Below, one piece after another: positions 1 to 7,835 of a stretch of DNA of 56,508 nt. The stretch is from NCBI GenBank assembly GCA_937924475.1, contig CALDSV010000005.1, forward strand, positions 1 through 56,508, written 5' to 3'. The notes beneath the pieces were generated by a model that worked only from the letters and a program-made list of their open reading frames with translations, was not told the DNA's origin and did no database searches. A program made the position numbers and the translations under genes. The first letter of the stretch is position 1. Each line of letters starts with the position of its first letter. This stretch comes from an uncultured bacterium (GTDB lineage Bacteria; Nitrospirota; Thermodesulfovibrionia; Thermodesulfovibrionales; Thermodesulfovibrionaceae).

Positions 1-344
1 TCTAATTGTTGAGACGACACTCTAAGGGACTTAAGATAAATAGACACATCATCCTTTACAGTTAATCCCAATATTTGATAATCAGGATTCTGAAAAAGTA
101 ACACTATTTTTCGCCTCAAATCATACAACCATTTTTTAGAATAATTATAGGGTTTACCTTCAAAAAATAATTCTCCACTGCAAGGTCTGTAAAGTCCTTG
201 TATAAGATATAAAAGTGAAGTTTTTCCACTTCCATTCTCTCCAAGAATAAGATAAATCTTACCTCTTTCAAAATTTTTTGTTAGATTCTTAAAAATCTCT
301 TTGAAACTTACATTTTTAAAAGCAATTAAAACATCTTTATCCAT
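1..344 (-). CDS. cbiO: Cobalt ECF transporter ATPase CbiO (partial, C-terminus beyond left edge)
   Basis: This ABC ATPase would energise the cobalt importer encoded just upstream. About 114 codons are visible. Residues 35-43 form the Walker A motif GENGSGKTS, and the Q-loop FQNP lies near residue 85. The signature and Walker B motifs lie outside the window. The ATG is at 344 and overlaps the end of cbiQ by 8 nt, which fits translational coupling. The order cbiM-cbiN-cbiQ-cbiO is the usual group I ECF arrangement. The protein is cytoplasmic and membrane-associated. Assignment rests on motifs plus context; a stand-alone ABC ATPase is unlikely. Confidence 0.9.
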   Translation of the reverse strand, partial: MDKDVLIAFKNVSFKEIFKNLTKNFERGKIYLILGENGSGKTSLLYLIQGLYRPCSGELFFEGKPYNYSKKWLYDLRRKIVLLFQNPDYQILGLTVKDDVSIYLKSLRVSSQQL

Positions 345-1020
345 TATGTAATCCCAATAAAACCAATAAAAAACCAAGGATGCTAAAGATCACAATCTGT
401 TTTTTATTTGTTTCTCTCTCTTCAAGCATAAAAGGATAAAAAGAATCAATACAACGGGATTGAGCTACTAAGGAAACATATTTTGTATCATCAATCATTT
501 TTCTAAATAAAAGGCCTATGAAAAGACCAGTGGAGTAAAGATCCCATCTTAGTTTAGAGAAAAGATTCCTCGAATTCATAGTCTGTAATATTTTCTCGGC
601 ATTTTTCCTCAAAAGGGAAAGAGCCATAAATGATATTGCTGTAATTTCAAGTAAAGTAGATGGAAATTTAAATTTATAGAAAGCAGATAAAATTCCTTTA
701 TAACCGGCTGACAGGGAAATATTAATTAGTAATAGCGTTAAGGTAGTAACCCGAAGAAAAAGATGAACAAAATTTCTCAAATCAACCCTGAATCCATCCA
801 TCATACTTGTGGAAGCAATTAAGGAATTAAAAGCAATGAATAATAAAAGTAAAAAAAACTTGATTAAAATTCTCCTTTCCTTCGCTTTCCTAAAAAGGAA
901 GTAAAGCAATCCAAGAGATAAAAATATTAATAAATATATGTTTTTATTAACAAAAGAAAAAATCACAATACTGAAAAATAATATTATTCCAGCAACAGGA
1001 TCAATCTGTCCCTTTATCAT
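337..1020 (-). CDS. cbiQ: ECF transporter transmembrane subunit CbiQ
   Basis: CbiQ (227 aa) is the T component that couples CbiO ATP hydrolysis to the substrate-binding CbiM. The sequence is strongly hydrophobic, with about five membrane segments. Its cytoplasmic part carries a CbiQ-like stretch (MALSLLRKNAEKI and a following AQSRCID segment) resembling the coupling helices that contact the ATPases. It overlaps cbiN by 20 nt upstream and cbiO by 8 nt downstream, so the operon is translationally coupled. Expression should follow the cobalamin riboswitch upstream of cbiM. Confidence 0.9.
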   Translation of the reverse strand: MIKGQIDPVAGIILFFSIVIFSFVNKNIYLLIFLSLGLLYFLFRKAKERRILIKFFLLLLFIAFNSLIASTSMMDGFRVDLRNFVHLFLRVTTLTLLLINISLSAGYKGILSAFYKFKFPSTLLEITAISFMALSLLRKNAEKILQTMNSRNLFSKLRWDLYSTGLFIGLLFRKMIDDTKYVSLVAQSRCIDSFYPFMLEERETNKKQIVIFSILGFLLVLLGLHNG

Positions 1021-1297
1021 TAACCCTTTTTCCCTTTAAATATCCCATAACATAACCCATAACTCCCGCTCCAATTGCAGCCTGAAGAGTAAAAAGCAAA
1101 GATTCAATCTCTCCACTGGGTGGCTCAAATATTGGTTGAAACCATCTTTTATAATCTTTTGCTAATATTTCAATGTATTTCTGAGCCAAAGTATCAGTAC
1201 CGGAAAATTTTTCTTCTCTTTCATTTTCAAAACTATAAAAAAAGGGGGAAATCATTAGAAAAATAGCGATAAAAATGAGAATAAAGTTTCTTTTCAT
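1001..1297 (-). CDS. cbiN: Cobalt ECF transporter accessory subunit CbiN
   Basis: CbiN (98 aa) is the small auxiliary protein that helps metal insertion into CbiM. It has an N-terminal membrane helix, an extracytoplasmic loop ending in the family motif FEPPSGEIESLLFTLQ, and a C-terminal helix rich in Gly and Ala (AAIGAGVMGYVMGYLKG). Length and topology are typical. It overlaps cbiM by 4 nt (ATGA) and cbiQ by 20 nt. A CbiN gene, rather than NikN or NikL, favours cobalt over nickel as the substrate, in agreement with the B12 riboswitch. Confidence 0.92.
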   Translation of the reverse strand: MKRNFILIFIAIFLMISPFFYSFENEREEKFSGTDTLAQKYIEILAKDYKRWFQPIFEPPSGEIESLLFTLQAAIGAGVMGYVMGYLKGKRVNDKGTD

Positions 1298-1965
1298 AGA
1301 ATGCCTCCCTTTTTGCTCAATAATCCAAAATCATTATCTTTTAGTGATGACAAAATATAGCTTATTGCAACCACTGATAATAAACCTTCTATCACTGCTA
1401 TAGGAACCTGAGTTACTGCAAAAATAGAAGAAAATTTAATAAAAGAACCAAAAACACCAACAGTGGGTTCTGGGAAAGCCAATGCTAATTGCCATGAGGT
1501 AACTACATAGGTAACCAAATCAGAGGCAAAAACTGAAAAAAAGATTATAAACTTGCTTTTAATATTTAATTTTTTAAGGAAAGCAAAAAGAAAATATGCA
1601 GAAAAAGGTCCTGCAATTCCCATGGCAAAGAGATTTGCACCAAGCGTAGTCACACCTCCATGAGCCAAAAGAAGTGCCTGAAAACAAAGAACAATGAAAC
1701 TTATAGGCACCATAACAGAAGGCCCAAATAATATAGCTCCTAAGCCTACTCCTGTTGGATGAGAACAACTGCCGGTAACAGAAGGTATTTTTAGAGAGGA
1801 AAGCAAAAAAACAAAGGCTGCGGCAAAACCAAGCAAGAGTTTATGGTTGGCAGAAAGATTCATTTTTATCCTTACTTTTTTTATACCGTATATTAAAAAA
1901 GGTAAAGAAAGGACACTCCAAAATAAAGAATGTTTTACAGGTAAAAATCCTTCCATTATGTGCAT
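1294..1965 (-). CDS. cbiM: Cobalt-binding membrane subunit CbiM
   Basis: CbiM (223 aa) is the S component that binds and translocates the metal ion. It begins MHIMEGFLP; in this family the N-terminal Met-His folds into the metal site, and that start is present. The family motif GSCSHPTGVGLG is near residues 66-77. About six to seven membrane helices follow. A good Shine-Dalgarno (AGGAGGT) precedes the ATG. It is the first gene of cbiMNQO, about 115 nt downstream of the cobalamin riboswitch aptamer, so it is presumably switched off when cobalamin is plentiful. Confidence 0.95.
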   Translation of the reverse strand: MHIMEGFLPVKHSLFWSVLSLPFLIYGIKKVRIKMNLSANHKLLLGFAAAFVFLLSSLKIPSVTGSCSHPTGVGLGAILFGPSVMVPISFIVLCFQALLLAHGGVTTLGANLFAMGIAGPFSAYFLFAFLKKLNIKSKFIIFFSVFASDLVTYVVTSWQLALAFPEPTVGVFGSFIKFSSIFAVTQVPIAVIEGLLSVVAISYILSSLKDNDFGLLSKKGGIL

Positions 1966-2054
1966 AAAATATACCTCCTTTTAGTTACAATAAAAACAAT
2001 TTTAACGCAACTTAAAGGGAATTATTTAGTTTGACTTTTAGATATGACCATATA

Positions 2055-2249
2055 GACCTCCCTTATCCTCGTAAGGATTCTTACGAATGGGTATCCTGGC
2101 TCACCTTCCTCCTACTTGCCTGCCTTCCCATTGGTGTCTCACCAACAGTGACATTAAAGACATCTTAATCAAGATGTCTTTTGGCTTTCGTCCGGTTCAC
2201 AGTTGCGGGACAGCGCCGGATTTTCACCGGACTTCCCCATTTCGTAATC
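2055..2249 (-). promoter_or_regulatory. Cobalamin riboswitch controlling cbiMNQO
   Basis: On the minus strand the leader has the core of a cobalamin aptamer: GGGGAAGTCCGGTGAAAATC, then the CCCGCAACTGTG segment, and a B12 box GAGCCAGGATACC at about 2090-2102. The closing P1 stem is visible: TTACGAA-ATGGG (2236-2247) against CCCAT-TCGTAA (2081-2091). The 3' strand of P1 can instead pair in CGTAAG-AATC-CTTACG (2070-2085). That hairpin competes with CCTTA...TAAGG (2061-2076). These nested alternatives look like the expression platform. No U-rich terminator is obvious, so the readout (translation or termination) is uncertain. Confidence 0.93.
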
Positions 2250-2255
2250 AGTTTT

Positions 2256-2284
2256 ATCATAACACAACACCTCTATGGTGTCAA
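2256..2284 (-). promoter_or_regulatory. Sigma-70-type promoter of the cbi riboswitch transcript
   Basis: Minus strand: TTGACA (2279-2284), a 17-bp spacer and TATGAT (2256-2261). The predicted transcription start near 2249 lies at the first base of the riboswitch P1 stem, which supports the call. Confidence 0.75.
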
Positions 2285-2320
2285 ATAATTGCTATTGGGT
2301 GAGCTACAGAAATAAAAGTT

Positions 2321-3547
2321 TTAAGGGTTTTTTTGAAAGTTATTATTAATACGCCATAGGATATCTTTTAAATAGTAGATAATAATTAGACCAGGAATTG
2401 CCACCAAGAATGTGACAAAGTAAAAAACTGTCCAACCTAATTGTTCTACTACAAAACCAGATGTAGGACTAATTATAAATCTTCCTAAGGATGCAAGCGA
2501 TGACAAAAGAGCATATTGAGATGCTGCAAACTTACGGTCACAGAGGCCCATCAAAAGTGCTAAAAAAGCGGTAGTTCCCATTCCGCCTGTAAGGTTTTCA
2601 ATTATCACAGTGAGTGTGAAGAAAAGAAAACTTTTGCCAATTAATGCCAATACCATAAACATGAGATTTGATAAAGCCTGCAATACTCCAAAAAGAATCA
2701 AAGCTCTGAAAAGGCTCATTCTTGTAAGAATAATTCCTCCAAGTAAAGATCCTGCAATAGCAGAGAGAAGTCCACCAATTTTATTAATAGTACCAACTTC
2801 TGCAAGGGAAAAACCTAAACCTCTAATAAAAAAAGCTGTACTAAGAGAGCTTGCGTAAGCATCACCAAGTTTATAAAGTACAATGAAAAATAAGATAAGC
2901 AAGCTCCTGTCTCTTTTTAGTAGATCTCTAAAAGGCTCAATAAAAGATTCTTTCAAGGTGGTAGGTTTTTTTATTACTTCAGGTTCTCTGGCAATGAAAG
3001 TGGAAATCATACCCAAAAGCATTAGGGAAGAAATAATGATAAGAGCTTTTTTCCAACCTAAATAATCAGCCATCAAAAGGCTTAAGCCACCAGATACAAT
3101 CAAAGCCACCCTATAGGCTGTAACAGCAAAAGAAGCACCTAATCCCCTATCTCTGGGCTTAAGGATTTCTGTTCTATAAGCATCTATAGAGATATCCTGA
3201 GAAGCTGAAAAGAAAGCTACTAAAAAAGCTAAAATACAGAAAAAAAGAAGATGGTGAGGTGTTATAGTAATCATTAAACAAAGTCCTAAAAAAATGAGTA
3301 TTTGACATATAAAAATCCATCCCTTTCTTCTGCCTAAGTGGGGAATACTATATCTATCAAAAAAGGCTGACCAAAGAAATTTGAAACTGTAAGGAAAAGT
3401 AAGAAAAGTAAGAGCTCCTATGGTTTTAATATCAATTCCCTCTGAAGTTAGCCATGCCTGAAGTGTACTACTTATAAGAGGAAAAGGAAGGCCTGATGAA
3501 AAACCAAGAAAAGTAATAACTATAAGATCTTTTTTCCTTCTATTCAC
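2321..3547 (-). CDS. ampG: AmpG-like muropeptide permease (MFS)
   Basis: This 408-aa MFS transporter resembles AmpG, which imports GlcNAc-anhydro-muropeptides released during wall turnover. The opening (GFSSGLPFPLISSTLQAWL) and the loop motif FDRYSIPHLGRRKGWI match the family, and about 12 membrane helices are evident. The start is a GTG that overlaps the nagZ stop (GTGA), so the two genes are translationally coupled. The pairing with nagZ, the next step in muropeptide recycling, supports the substrate. A more general sugar or peptide MFS role is possible but less likely. Confidence 0.85.
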   Translation of the reverse strand: MNRRKKDLIVITFLGFSSGLPFPLISSTLQAWLTSEGIDIKTIGALTFLTFPYSFKFLWSAFFDRYSIPHLGRRKGWIFICQILIFLGLCLMITITPHHLLFFCILAFLVAFFSASQDISIDAYRTEILKPRDRGLGASFAVTAYRVALIVSGGLSLLMADYLGWKKALIIISSLMLLGMISTFIAREPEVIKKPTTLKESFIEPFRDLLKRDRSLLILFFIVLYKLGDAYASSLSTAFFIRGLGFSLAEVGTINKIGGLLSAIAGSLLGGIILTRMSLFRALILFGVLQALSNLMFMVLALIGKSFLFFTLTVIIENLTGGMGTTAFLALLMGLCDRKFAASQYALLSSLASLGRFIISPTSGFVVEQLGWTVFYFVTFLVAIPGLIIIYYLKDILWRINNNFQKNP

Positions 3548-4995
3548 TTAACTATCTTTACTGGAAGTCTTCCTTTACTCTTTAGTCCTTCCTTAAAGGA
3601 CTCTGAAAAAGCTGTGAAAGCCTGTTCATTAGAATCGTACAAAAAAACTACTGTCTTTGCCTTTTCAATTAAGGGAGGAGTAAGCACATAGGGATTACCA
3701 AAAGAAACCAAAATTGTGGGATACTTTGAAACTATTTTTTCTATGAAAATCTTATCTTCCTCTTCAATGTCATACTGTCTTTTACCTCCTTTAATATCAG
3801 TAAAAATGGCAATAAGAGGGATAGAGTCATTGGCAGAGAAAGATTTTAAATCAAAAACTTTACCAAAATTTTTCACAAATAAATCCTTTAAATTTTTATT
3901 GTAAAAGCCTACCAAATAGGGAGTGACTTTAGTGATTCCTTTTAATTCATTTTTTACAACAGTAACTGAACGTTTGAATGCCTCATAAACTAAATAATCC
4001 CTGTTCTTAGATAATTTGAAAAATTTAGCTCTCCTTCTTATATTTCTTCTAAAGGCACTCACCATTTTAAGGGCTGTCCATATTGTCTTTTCCCCGATAA
4101 AACCCTTTTTAAGATTTTTCAAAATCTCCTCTTTAGCTTCATAGGGATCTTCAGGATGTAGAATAATATGAACTCCTTCTTTTATAGCTGAAGCATTACA
4201 ATTAGGGTAATCTTTAAGAGCCTTCATATTCATAGCATCAGTAAGAATCAATCCTTTAAAACCTAATTTTTTTGTAAGGAGTTCACTAATTATTTTTCCA
4301 GATAAGGTGGCAGGCTTAGAGTCAAAGTGAGGCAAAAGTAAATGACCTACCATAATCGCAGGAACTCCTTCATCTATGGCAGCTTTAAAGGGTTCAAGAT
4401 GATTGGAATCGAAATCTTCAATAATTGGAAGAGAGAGATGAGAGTCAATTTTTGACCCACCATGACCTGGAAAATGTTTTCCACAAGTAGCTAATTCATA
4501 TTTATTAAAAGTTTTAATGAGAAAAGTTCCGAAACGGCAGACTAATTCAGGATCATCAGAAAAAGCTCTGGTACAAATTATGGGATTTAGTCTTTCATTA
4601 TTTACATCTAAAACTGGAAGGAGGGCAAGATTTATCCCTAAATCAAAGGCCTCATTAATTACTAAAGAATATAAATTCTCAAGTTCTAAGGCATCTCTCA
4701 TTAAATCAAAACCTGCTGCTATTGCCATCTGGCAAGGTATAATTGTTCCCTTATCTATCTGTTGTCCAACTCCTCTTTCAATATCTGAGGCAATAATAAG
4801 AGGTTTTAATGATTTGCTTTGAAGATGAAATAAGAATTCTTTTACCTCTTTATATTCTCCACCAAAAAGAACAAATCCTCCTATGCCATCATCAACCAAT
4901 TTTTCTATATACTTAGAGTATGCTTTATCAGAAATTTTGTCTCCATCAAGTCTTGCAATGATAAGTTTTAAAATTAAGTTTTCAAGATTTTTCAT
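3544..4995 (-). CDS. nagZ: Beta-N-acetylhexosaminidase NagZ (GH3) with C-terminal extension
   Basis: NagZ removes GlcNAc from muropeptides imported by AmpG; it is cytoplasmic and no signal peptide is seen. The GH3 hallmarks are present: the KHFPGHG motif near residue 168, with a following Asp and His, and the nucleophile region ILTDAMNMKAL. At 483 aa it is about 140 residues longer than E. coli NagZ; the extra C-terminal part may be a GH3 C-terminal alpha/beta domain as in some Gram-positive NagZ. The ATG at 4995 has no Shine-Dalgarno and lies 8 nt from a -10 box, so the mRNA may be leaderless. Confidence 0.88.
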   Translation of the reverse strand: MKNLENLILKLIIARLDGDKISDKAYSKYIEKLVDDGIGGFVLFGGEYKEVKEFLFHLQSKSLKPLIIASDIERGVGQQIDKGTIIPCQMAIAAGFDLMRDALELENLYSLVINEAFDLGINLALLPVLDVNNERLNPIICTRAFSDDPELVCRFGTFLIKTFNKYELATCGKHFPGHGGSKIDSHLSLPIIEDFDSNHLEPFKAAIDEGVPAIMVGHLLLPHFDSKPATLSGKIISELLTKKLGFKGLILTDAMNMKALKDYPNCNASAIKEGVHIILHPEDPYEAKEEILKNLKKGFIGEKTIWTALKMVSAFRRNIRRRAKFFKLSKNRDYLVYEAFKRSVTVVKNELKGITKVTPYLVGFYNKNLKDLFVKNFGKVFDLKSFSANDSIPLIAIFTDIKGGKRQYDIEEEDKIFIEKIVSKYPTILVSFGNPYVLTPPLIEKAKTVVFLYDSNEQAFTAFSESFKEGLKSKGRLPVKIVK

Positions 4996-5003
4996 AAAAA
5001 CAT

Positions 5004-5033
5004 ATTATGAAGAAAAAACTTTCACCTTTGCAA
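5004..5033 (-). promoter_or_regulatory. Putative promoter of nagZ-ampG (near-leaderless)
   Basis: Minus strand: TTGCAA (5028-5033), an 18-bp spacer and CATAAT (5004-5009). Only 8 nt separate the -10 box from the nagZ ATG, so the transcript would start about 1-2 nt before it. No Shine-Dalgarno is visible. Confidence 0.5.
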
Positions 5034-5248
5034 GAACAAAACTCCAATCAAATCTTATAAATAGAAAAATCTCACAATATGAGCTTTATAGATTCTATCT
5101 CTCCGTCATTAACACAAATATCATTGCAGATAATCTATCATTACCAAAAAGCTCAGGATAAAGGTAGCAAATAATAAATCTCAGGGACACTTGAGCTCTT
5201 TACTTTTAAAATTTCAGATGAATATAATAAAATTTTTTTCAAATTTTG

Positions 5249-5257
5249 TGATATACT
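5249..5257 (+). promoter_or_regulatory. Extended -10 promoter for the DUF2934-amrS pair
   Basis: TG-A-TATACT, an extended -10 element, lies 27 nt before the DUF2934 start codon, with a T-rich upstream region and no clear -35. The rest of the 283-bp gap between nagZ and this gene (4996-5278) holds only the divergent nagZ promoter; I see no other gene. Confidence 0.4.
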
Positions 5258-5284
5258 GAATTATAAAATCCAAGGAGGATGTCT

Positions 5285-5530
5285 ATGATAGACAGGGAAA
5301 AATTAGAGGAGGAAATAAGGCAAGTTGCTTATGAAATTTACCTTCATAGCGGGTGTTTTCCCGGAAGAGATTTAGATAACTGGCTGGAAGCCGAGAGAAT
5401 AGTTTTAAAAAAATATGGATTACTTACTGAAGAGACAGAATCCAACAAAAAAGAGACAAAAAAGAGAGCTTGCAAAAGACAAACATCAAAAAAATCTGAG
5501 GGAAAAACGAAGAAAAAGAGCAAAAAATAA
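5285..5530 (+). CDS. DUF2934 family small protein with lysine-rich tail
   Basis: This 81-aa protein has one DUF2934 segment: EEEIRQVAYEIYLHSGCFPG followed by a D-N-W-L-E-A-E stretch, near residues 6-42. The rest is a Lys/Arg-rich tail. The ATG at 5285 is preferred over the in-frame ATG at 5279: the AAGGAGG at 5272-5278 abuts 5279 but is 6 nt from 5285. The family function is unknown. It overlaps the amrS start (TAATG), so the two are coupled. The basic tail suggests nucleic-acid or membrane contact, which is only inference. Confidence 0.8.
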   Translation: MIDREKLEEEIRQVAYEIYLHSGCFPGRDLDNWLEAERIVLKKYGLLTEETESNKKETKKRACKRQTSKKSEGKTKKKSKK

Positions 5531-6540
5531 TGAAGGAAGCTCAATTTTATGAAAAATTAGAAGACAAAAAAGTTCAATGTAATCTTTGCAATCATCACTG
5601 CATAATTTCTAAGAGTGGTAGAGGAGTTTGCGGAGTAAGGGAAAACATAGAAGGTGTTCTATATAGTCTTGTTTATGGAAAAATAATAGCTTTTCATGTG
5701 GATCCCATTGAGAAAAAACCTCTCTTTCACTTTTATCCAGGTACTGTTTCATACTCTATTGCTACAATAGGGTGTAATTTTCGCTGCCTTCACTGTCAAA
5801 ATTATTCAATATCTCAATATCCAAGGTTATATAAGGACATTCCTGGTGAAGATTTTACTGCAGAAGATGTTGTTAAAGAAGCAATAGCAAGTAGTTGCAA
5901 AAGTATTTCCTACACCTATACTGAACCTACCATATTTTTTGAGTTTGCCTATGACTGTATGGTTCTTGCTCATAAAAATGGTATTAAAAATGTTTGGGTG
6001 AGCAATGGATACATGAGTGAGGAAGTTGTTAAAACTATTTATCCCTATCTGGATGCAATAAATGTGGATTTAAAAGGTGATGAAGATTTCTACAAAAAAA
6101 TATGTGGTGCAAAATTAGAACCTGTCAAAAAAAACATAAAATTACTCAAAGAATTAGGAGTTTGGGTTGAAGTAACTACTTTAGTAATTCCTGATTTGAA
6201 TGATTCAGAGGAATTTCTGAAAGAAATTGCTCGTTTCCTCTTTTCCATAGATCCATCTATACCTTGGCATGTCACTCAATTTTATCCTACTTTTCAACTT
6301 TTGAATAAACCAAGGACTCCAGTGGAAAGCCTTAAAAAAGCAAGAGATATAGGACTTAAAGAAGGTTTGAAGTTTGTATACACAGGAAATATTCCCGGTG
6401 AAGGGGGAGAAAATACCTATTGTCCTAATTGTAAAAATCTTGTCTTAGAAAGATTTGGCTTTTTCATAAATAAAGTTAATATGAAAGGATCCCGCTGTCT
6501 AAATTGCGGGACCCTTATAGAGGGAATTGGATTACCCTAA
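5530..6540 (+). CDS. amrS: AmmeMemoRadiSam system radical SAM enzyme AmrS
   Basis: AmrS-type radical SAM protein (336 aa). The cluster motif C-x3-C-x2-C (GCNFRCLHCQN) is near residues 78-88, with glycine-rich and TEPT segments of the SAM barrel after it. Two extra Cys pairs, CNLCNHHC near the N-terminus and CPNC...CLNC at the C-terminus, may bind zinc or another cluster. The family usually occurs with AMMECR1 and MEMO1 proteins, but neither is in this window. The substrate is unknown. It is coupled to the DUF2934 gene and its 3' end overlaps the convergent kinase gene by 4 bp. Confidence 0.88.
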   Translation: MKEAQFYEKLEDKKVQCNLCNHHCIISKSGRGVCGVRENIEGVLYSLVYGKIIAFHVDPIEKKPLFHFYPGTVSYSIATIGCNFRCLHCQNYSISQYPRLYKDIPGEDFTAEDVVKEAIASSCKSISYTYTEPTIFFEFAYDCMVLAHKNGIKNVWVSNGYMSEEVVKTIYPYLDAINVDLKGDEDFYKKICGAKLEPVKKNIKLLKELGVWVEVTTLVIPDLNDSEEFLKEIARFLFSIDPSIPWHVTQFYPTFQLLNKPRTPVESLKKARDIGLKEGLKFVYTGNIPGEGGENTYCPNCKNLVLERFGFFINKVNMKGSRCLNCGTLIEGIGLP

Positions 6541-7019
6541 AGTTTATATTTTATTTTTCTAAGAAATTCCTTTCTCTTTTGACGATCTTCCTCAGTTTCC
6601 ACCCCTTTTGGTGAAAATCCATCTACTACCCCTAAAATACCTCTTCCTTGCTCTGTCTCTACTACAATCACCTGAAGAGGATTTGCAGTGGCACAATAAA
6701 TTTGGCATACTTCTTGACAATTCTTAATAGAATTTAAAACACTTATGGGAAAAGCACCTCTCATGAGTATGCAAAAAACATGACCCGCACCTATATTACT
6801 AAGATTCTTAATACAATATTCTCTAAGCTCCTCATCATTGCTCTCTGAACGAATTAAGCAAGGGCCTGAAGCTTCTGTAAAGGCAATAGCAAATTTAGCA
6901 TGAGGAATATGTGTAGATAAAATTTCAAAAAGATCCTCTGCTGTCTTAATGAAATGAGTTTGACCCAAAATAATATTACAGCCTTCAGGGATTTCAACTT
7001 TGATACTCTTCAGTTCCAT
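6537..7019 (-). CDS. Adenosine-specific kinase family protein (PF04008)
   Basis: This 160-aa protein belongs to the small PF04008 family, found mainly in archaea and thermophilic bacteria and described as adenosine-specific kinase from structural work. Conserved stretches are NIILGQTHFIKTAEDL, the EASGPCLIR segment near residue 50 and GRGILGVVDGFSPKGVE near residue 130. A strong Shine-Dalgarno (AGGAGG) precedes the ATG. The gene has its own promoter at 7050-7079 and a palindrome over the -35, so it is probably regulated apart from the upstream pilD group. The biochemical role remains weakly supported. Confidence 0.85.
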   Translation of the reverse strand: MELKSIKVEIPEGCNIILGQTHFIKTAEDLFEILSTHIPHAKFAIAFTEASGPCLIRSESNDEELREYCIKNLSNIGAGHVFCILMRGAFPISVLNSIKNCQEVCQIYCATANPLQVIVVETEQGRGILGVVDGFSPKGVETEEDRQKRKEFLRKIKYKL

Positions 7020-7049
7020 AAAAAACCTCCTAATAAAGATTTTTGATTA

Positions 7050-7079
7050 ATTATAACCAAGGCAAAATTGCTGTAGCAA
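7050..7079 (-). promoter_or_regulatory. Promoter of the adenosine-specific kinase gene
   Basis: Minus strand: TTGCTA (7074-7079), an 18-bp spacer and TATAAT (7050-7055). The predicted start is about 25 nt before the ATG and leaves room for the AGGAGG ribosome site. Confidence 0.6.
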
Positions 7080-7080
7080 T
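7067..7080. promoter_or_regulatory. Palindrome overlapping the -35 box (candidate operator)
   Basis: ATTGCTgtAGCAAT is a perfect 6-2-6 inverted repeat that covers the -35 element of the kinase promoter. Its size and position suit a dimeric repressor. No regulator gene adjoins it. Confidence 0.35.
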
Positions 7081-7094
7081 CTATGATATTTTTA

Positions 7095-7835
7095 CTAATA
7101 ATAAAATTTTAAGAGCTCCAAACCCCAAAAAAGACTGTTTATAGCACCTATTGATAAGAAAGGACCGAAGGGAACTTTTCTACTACCTGTTTTTTTCAAA
7201 ATTATTAGTCCAACAATAGCTCCCAAGAAACTACCTATAAAGATAGTTAAAAGGGCTTTTTGCCACCCTAAAAAAGCACCAATTCCAGCATTTAGCTTAA
7301 TATCCCCTCCTCCCATTCCTCCCTTACTAAAAAGAGCTACTAAATAAAGACTTCCTCCACCTACTAATATACCTAAAAGGGACTCTTTCCAATCAGTAAT
7401 AAGAATATTTGCAGAATGAGGTAAAAATGAAAGTATTAGACCAGCTAAAATCAGGGAAATTGAAAGGGAGTCAGGAATTATTTGAAAATCAAGATCAATA
7501 AAGGAAATTACAATCAAAGAGGAAAGGAAGAAAAAAACAAAGGGCAAGGCAATATCAAAACCAATATGTAAATAACTTAATACATAAAGAGCACCATTAA
7601 GGCTCTCTACAATTGGATATCTAAGGCTAATTTTTTCCCCACAATAAGCACACCTTCCTCTAAGTAGGATAAAACTTAAAACAGGTATGTTATACCACGG
7701 TTTTATGGTATTTTTGCAGGAGGGACAAAAAGAGTAAGGCTTTATTATGGATATTTTTCTCGGAATCCTGTAAATACATACATTTAGAAAAGACCCAACT
7801 ATAAGGCCTAAAATCAGGATTATAGCAATCTCCAT
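7095..7835 (-). CDS. pilD: Prepilin peptidase / N-methyltransferase (PilD/GspO type)
   Basis: This integral membrane aspartyl protease cleaves and N-methylates type IV prepilins or pseudopilins. At 246 aa it is complete. It has the N-terminal zinc-type Cys pairs (CPSC at 37-40, CAYC at 62-65) needed for the methylase-containing form. The catalytic Asp pair is in FIDLDFQIIPD (Asp 114/116 region) and GGGD (Asp 178). About seven membrane helices are present. No pilin gene is in the window. It starts at the stop of the small upstream gene (1-nt overlap), within the apgM group. Confidence 0.93.
   Translation of the reverse strand: MEIAIILILGLIVGSFLNVCIYRIPRKISIIKPYSFCPSCKNTIKPWYNIPVLSFILLRGRCAYCGEKISLRYPIVESLNGALYVLSYLHIGFDIALPFVFFFLSSLIVISFIDLDFQIIPDSLSISLILAGLILSFLPHSANILITDWKESLLGILVGGGSLYLVALFSKGGMGGGDIKLNAGIGAFLGWQKALLTIFIGSFLGAIVGLIILKKTGSRKVPFGPFLSIGAINSLFWGLELLKFYY

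Noticed and set aside
2087-2302. Plus-strand frame over the cobalamin riboswitch
   Set aside because: It is antisense to a clear structured RNA and has no coding signal.
4883-5161. Plus-strand frame covering the nagZ start
   Set aside because: Shadow of nagZ and its promoter; no ribosome site or similarity.
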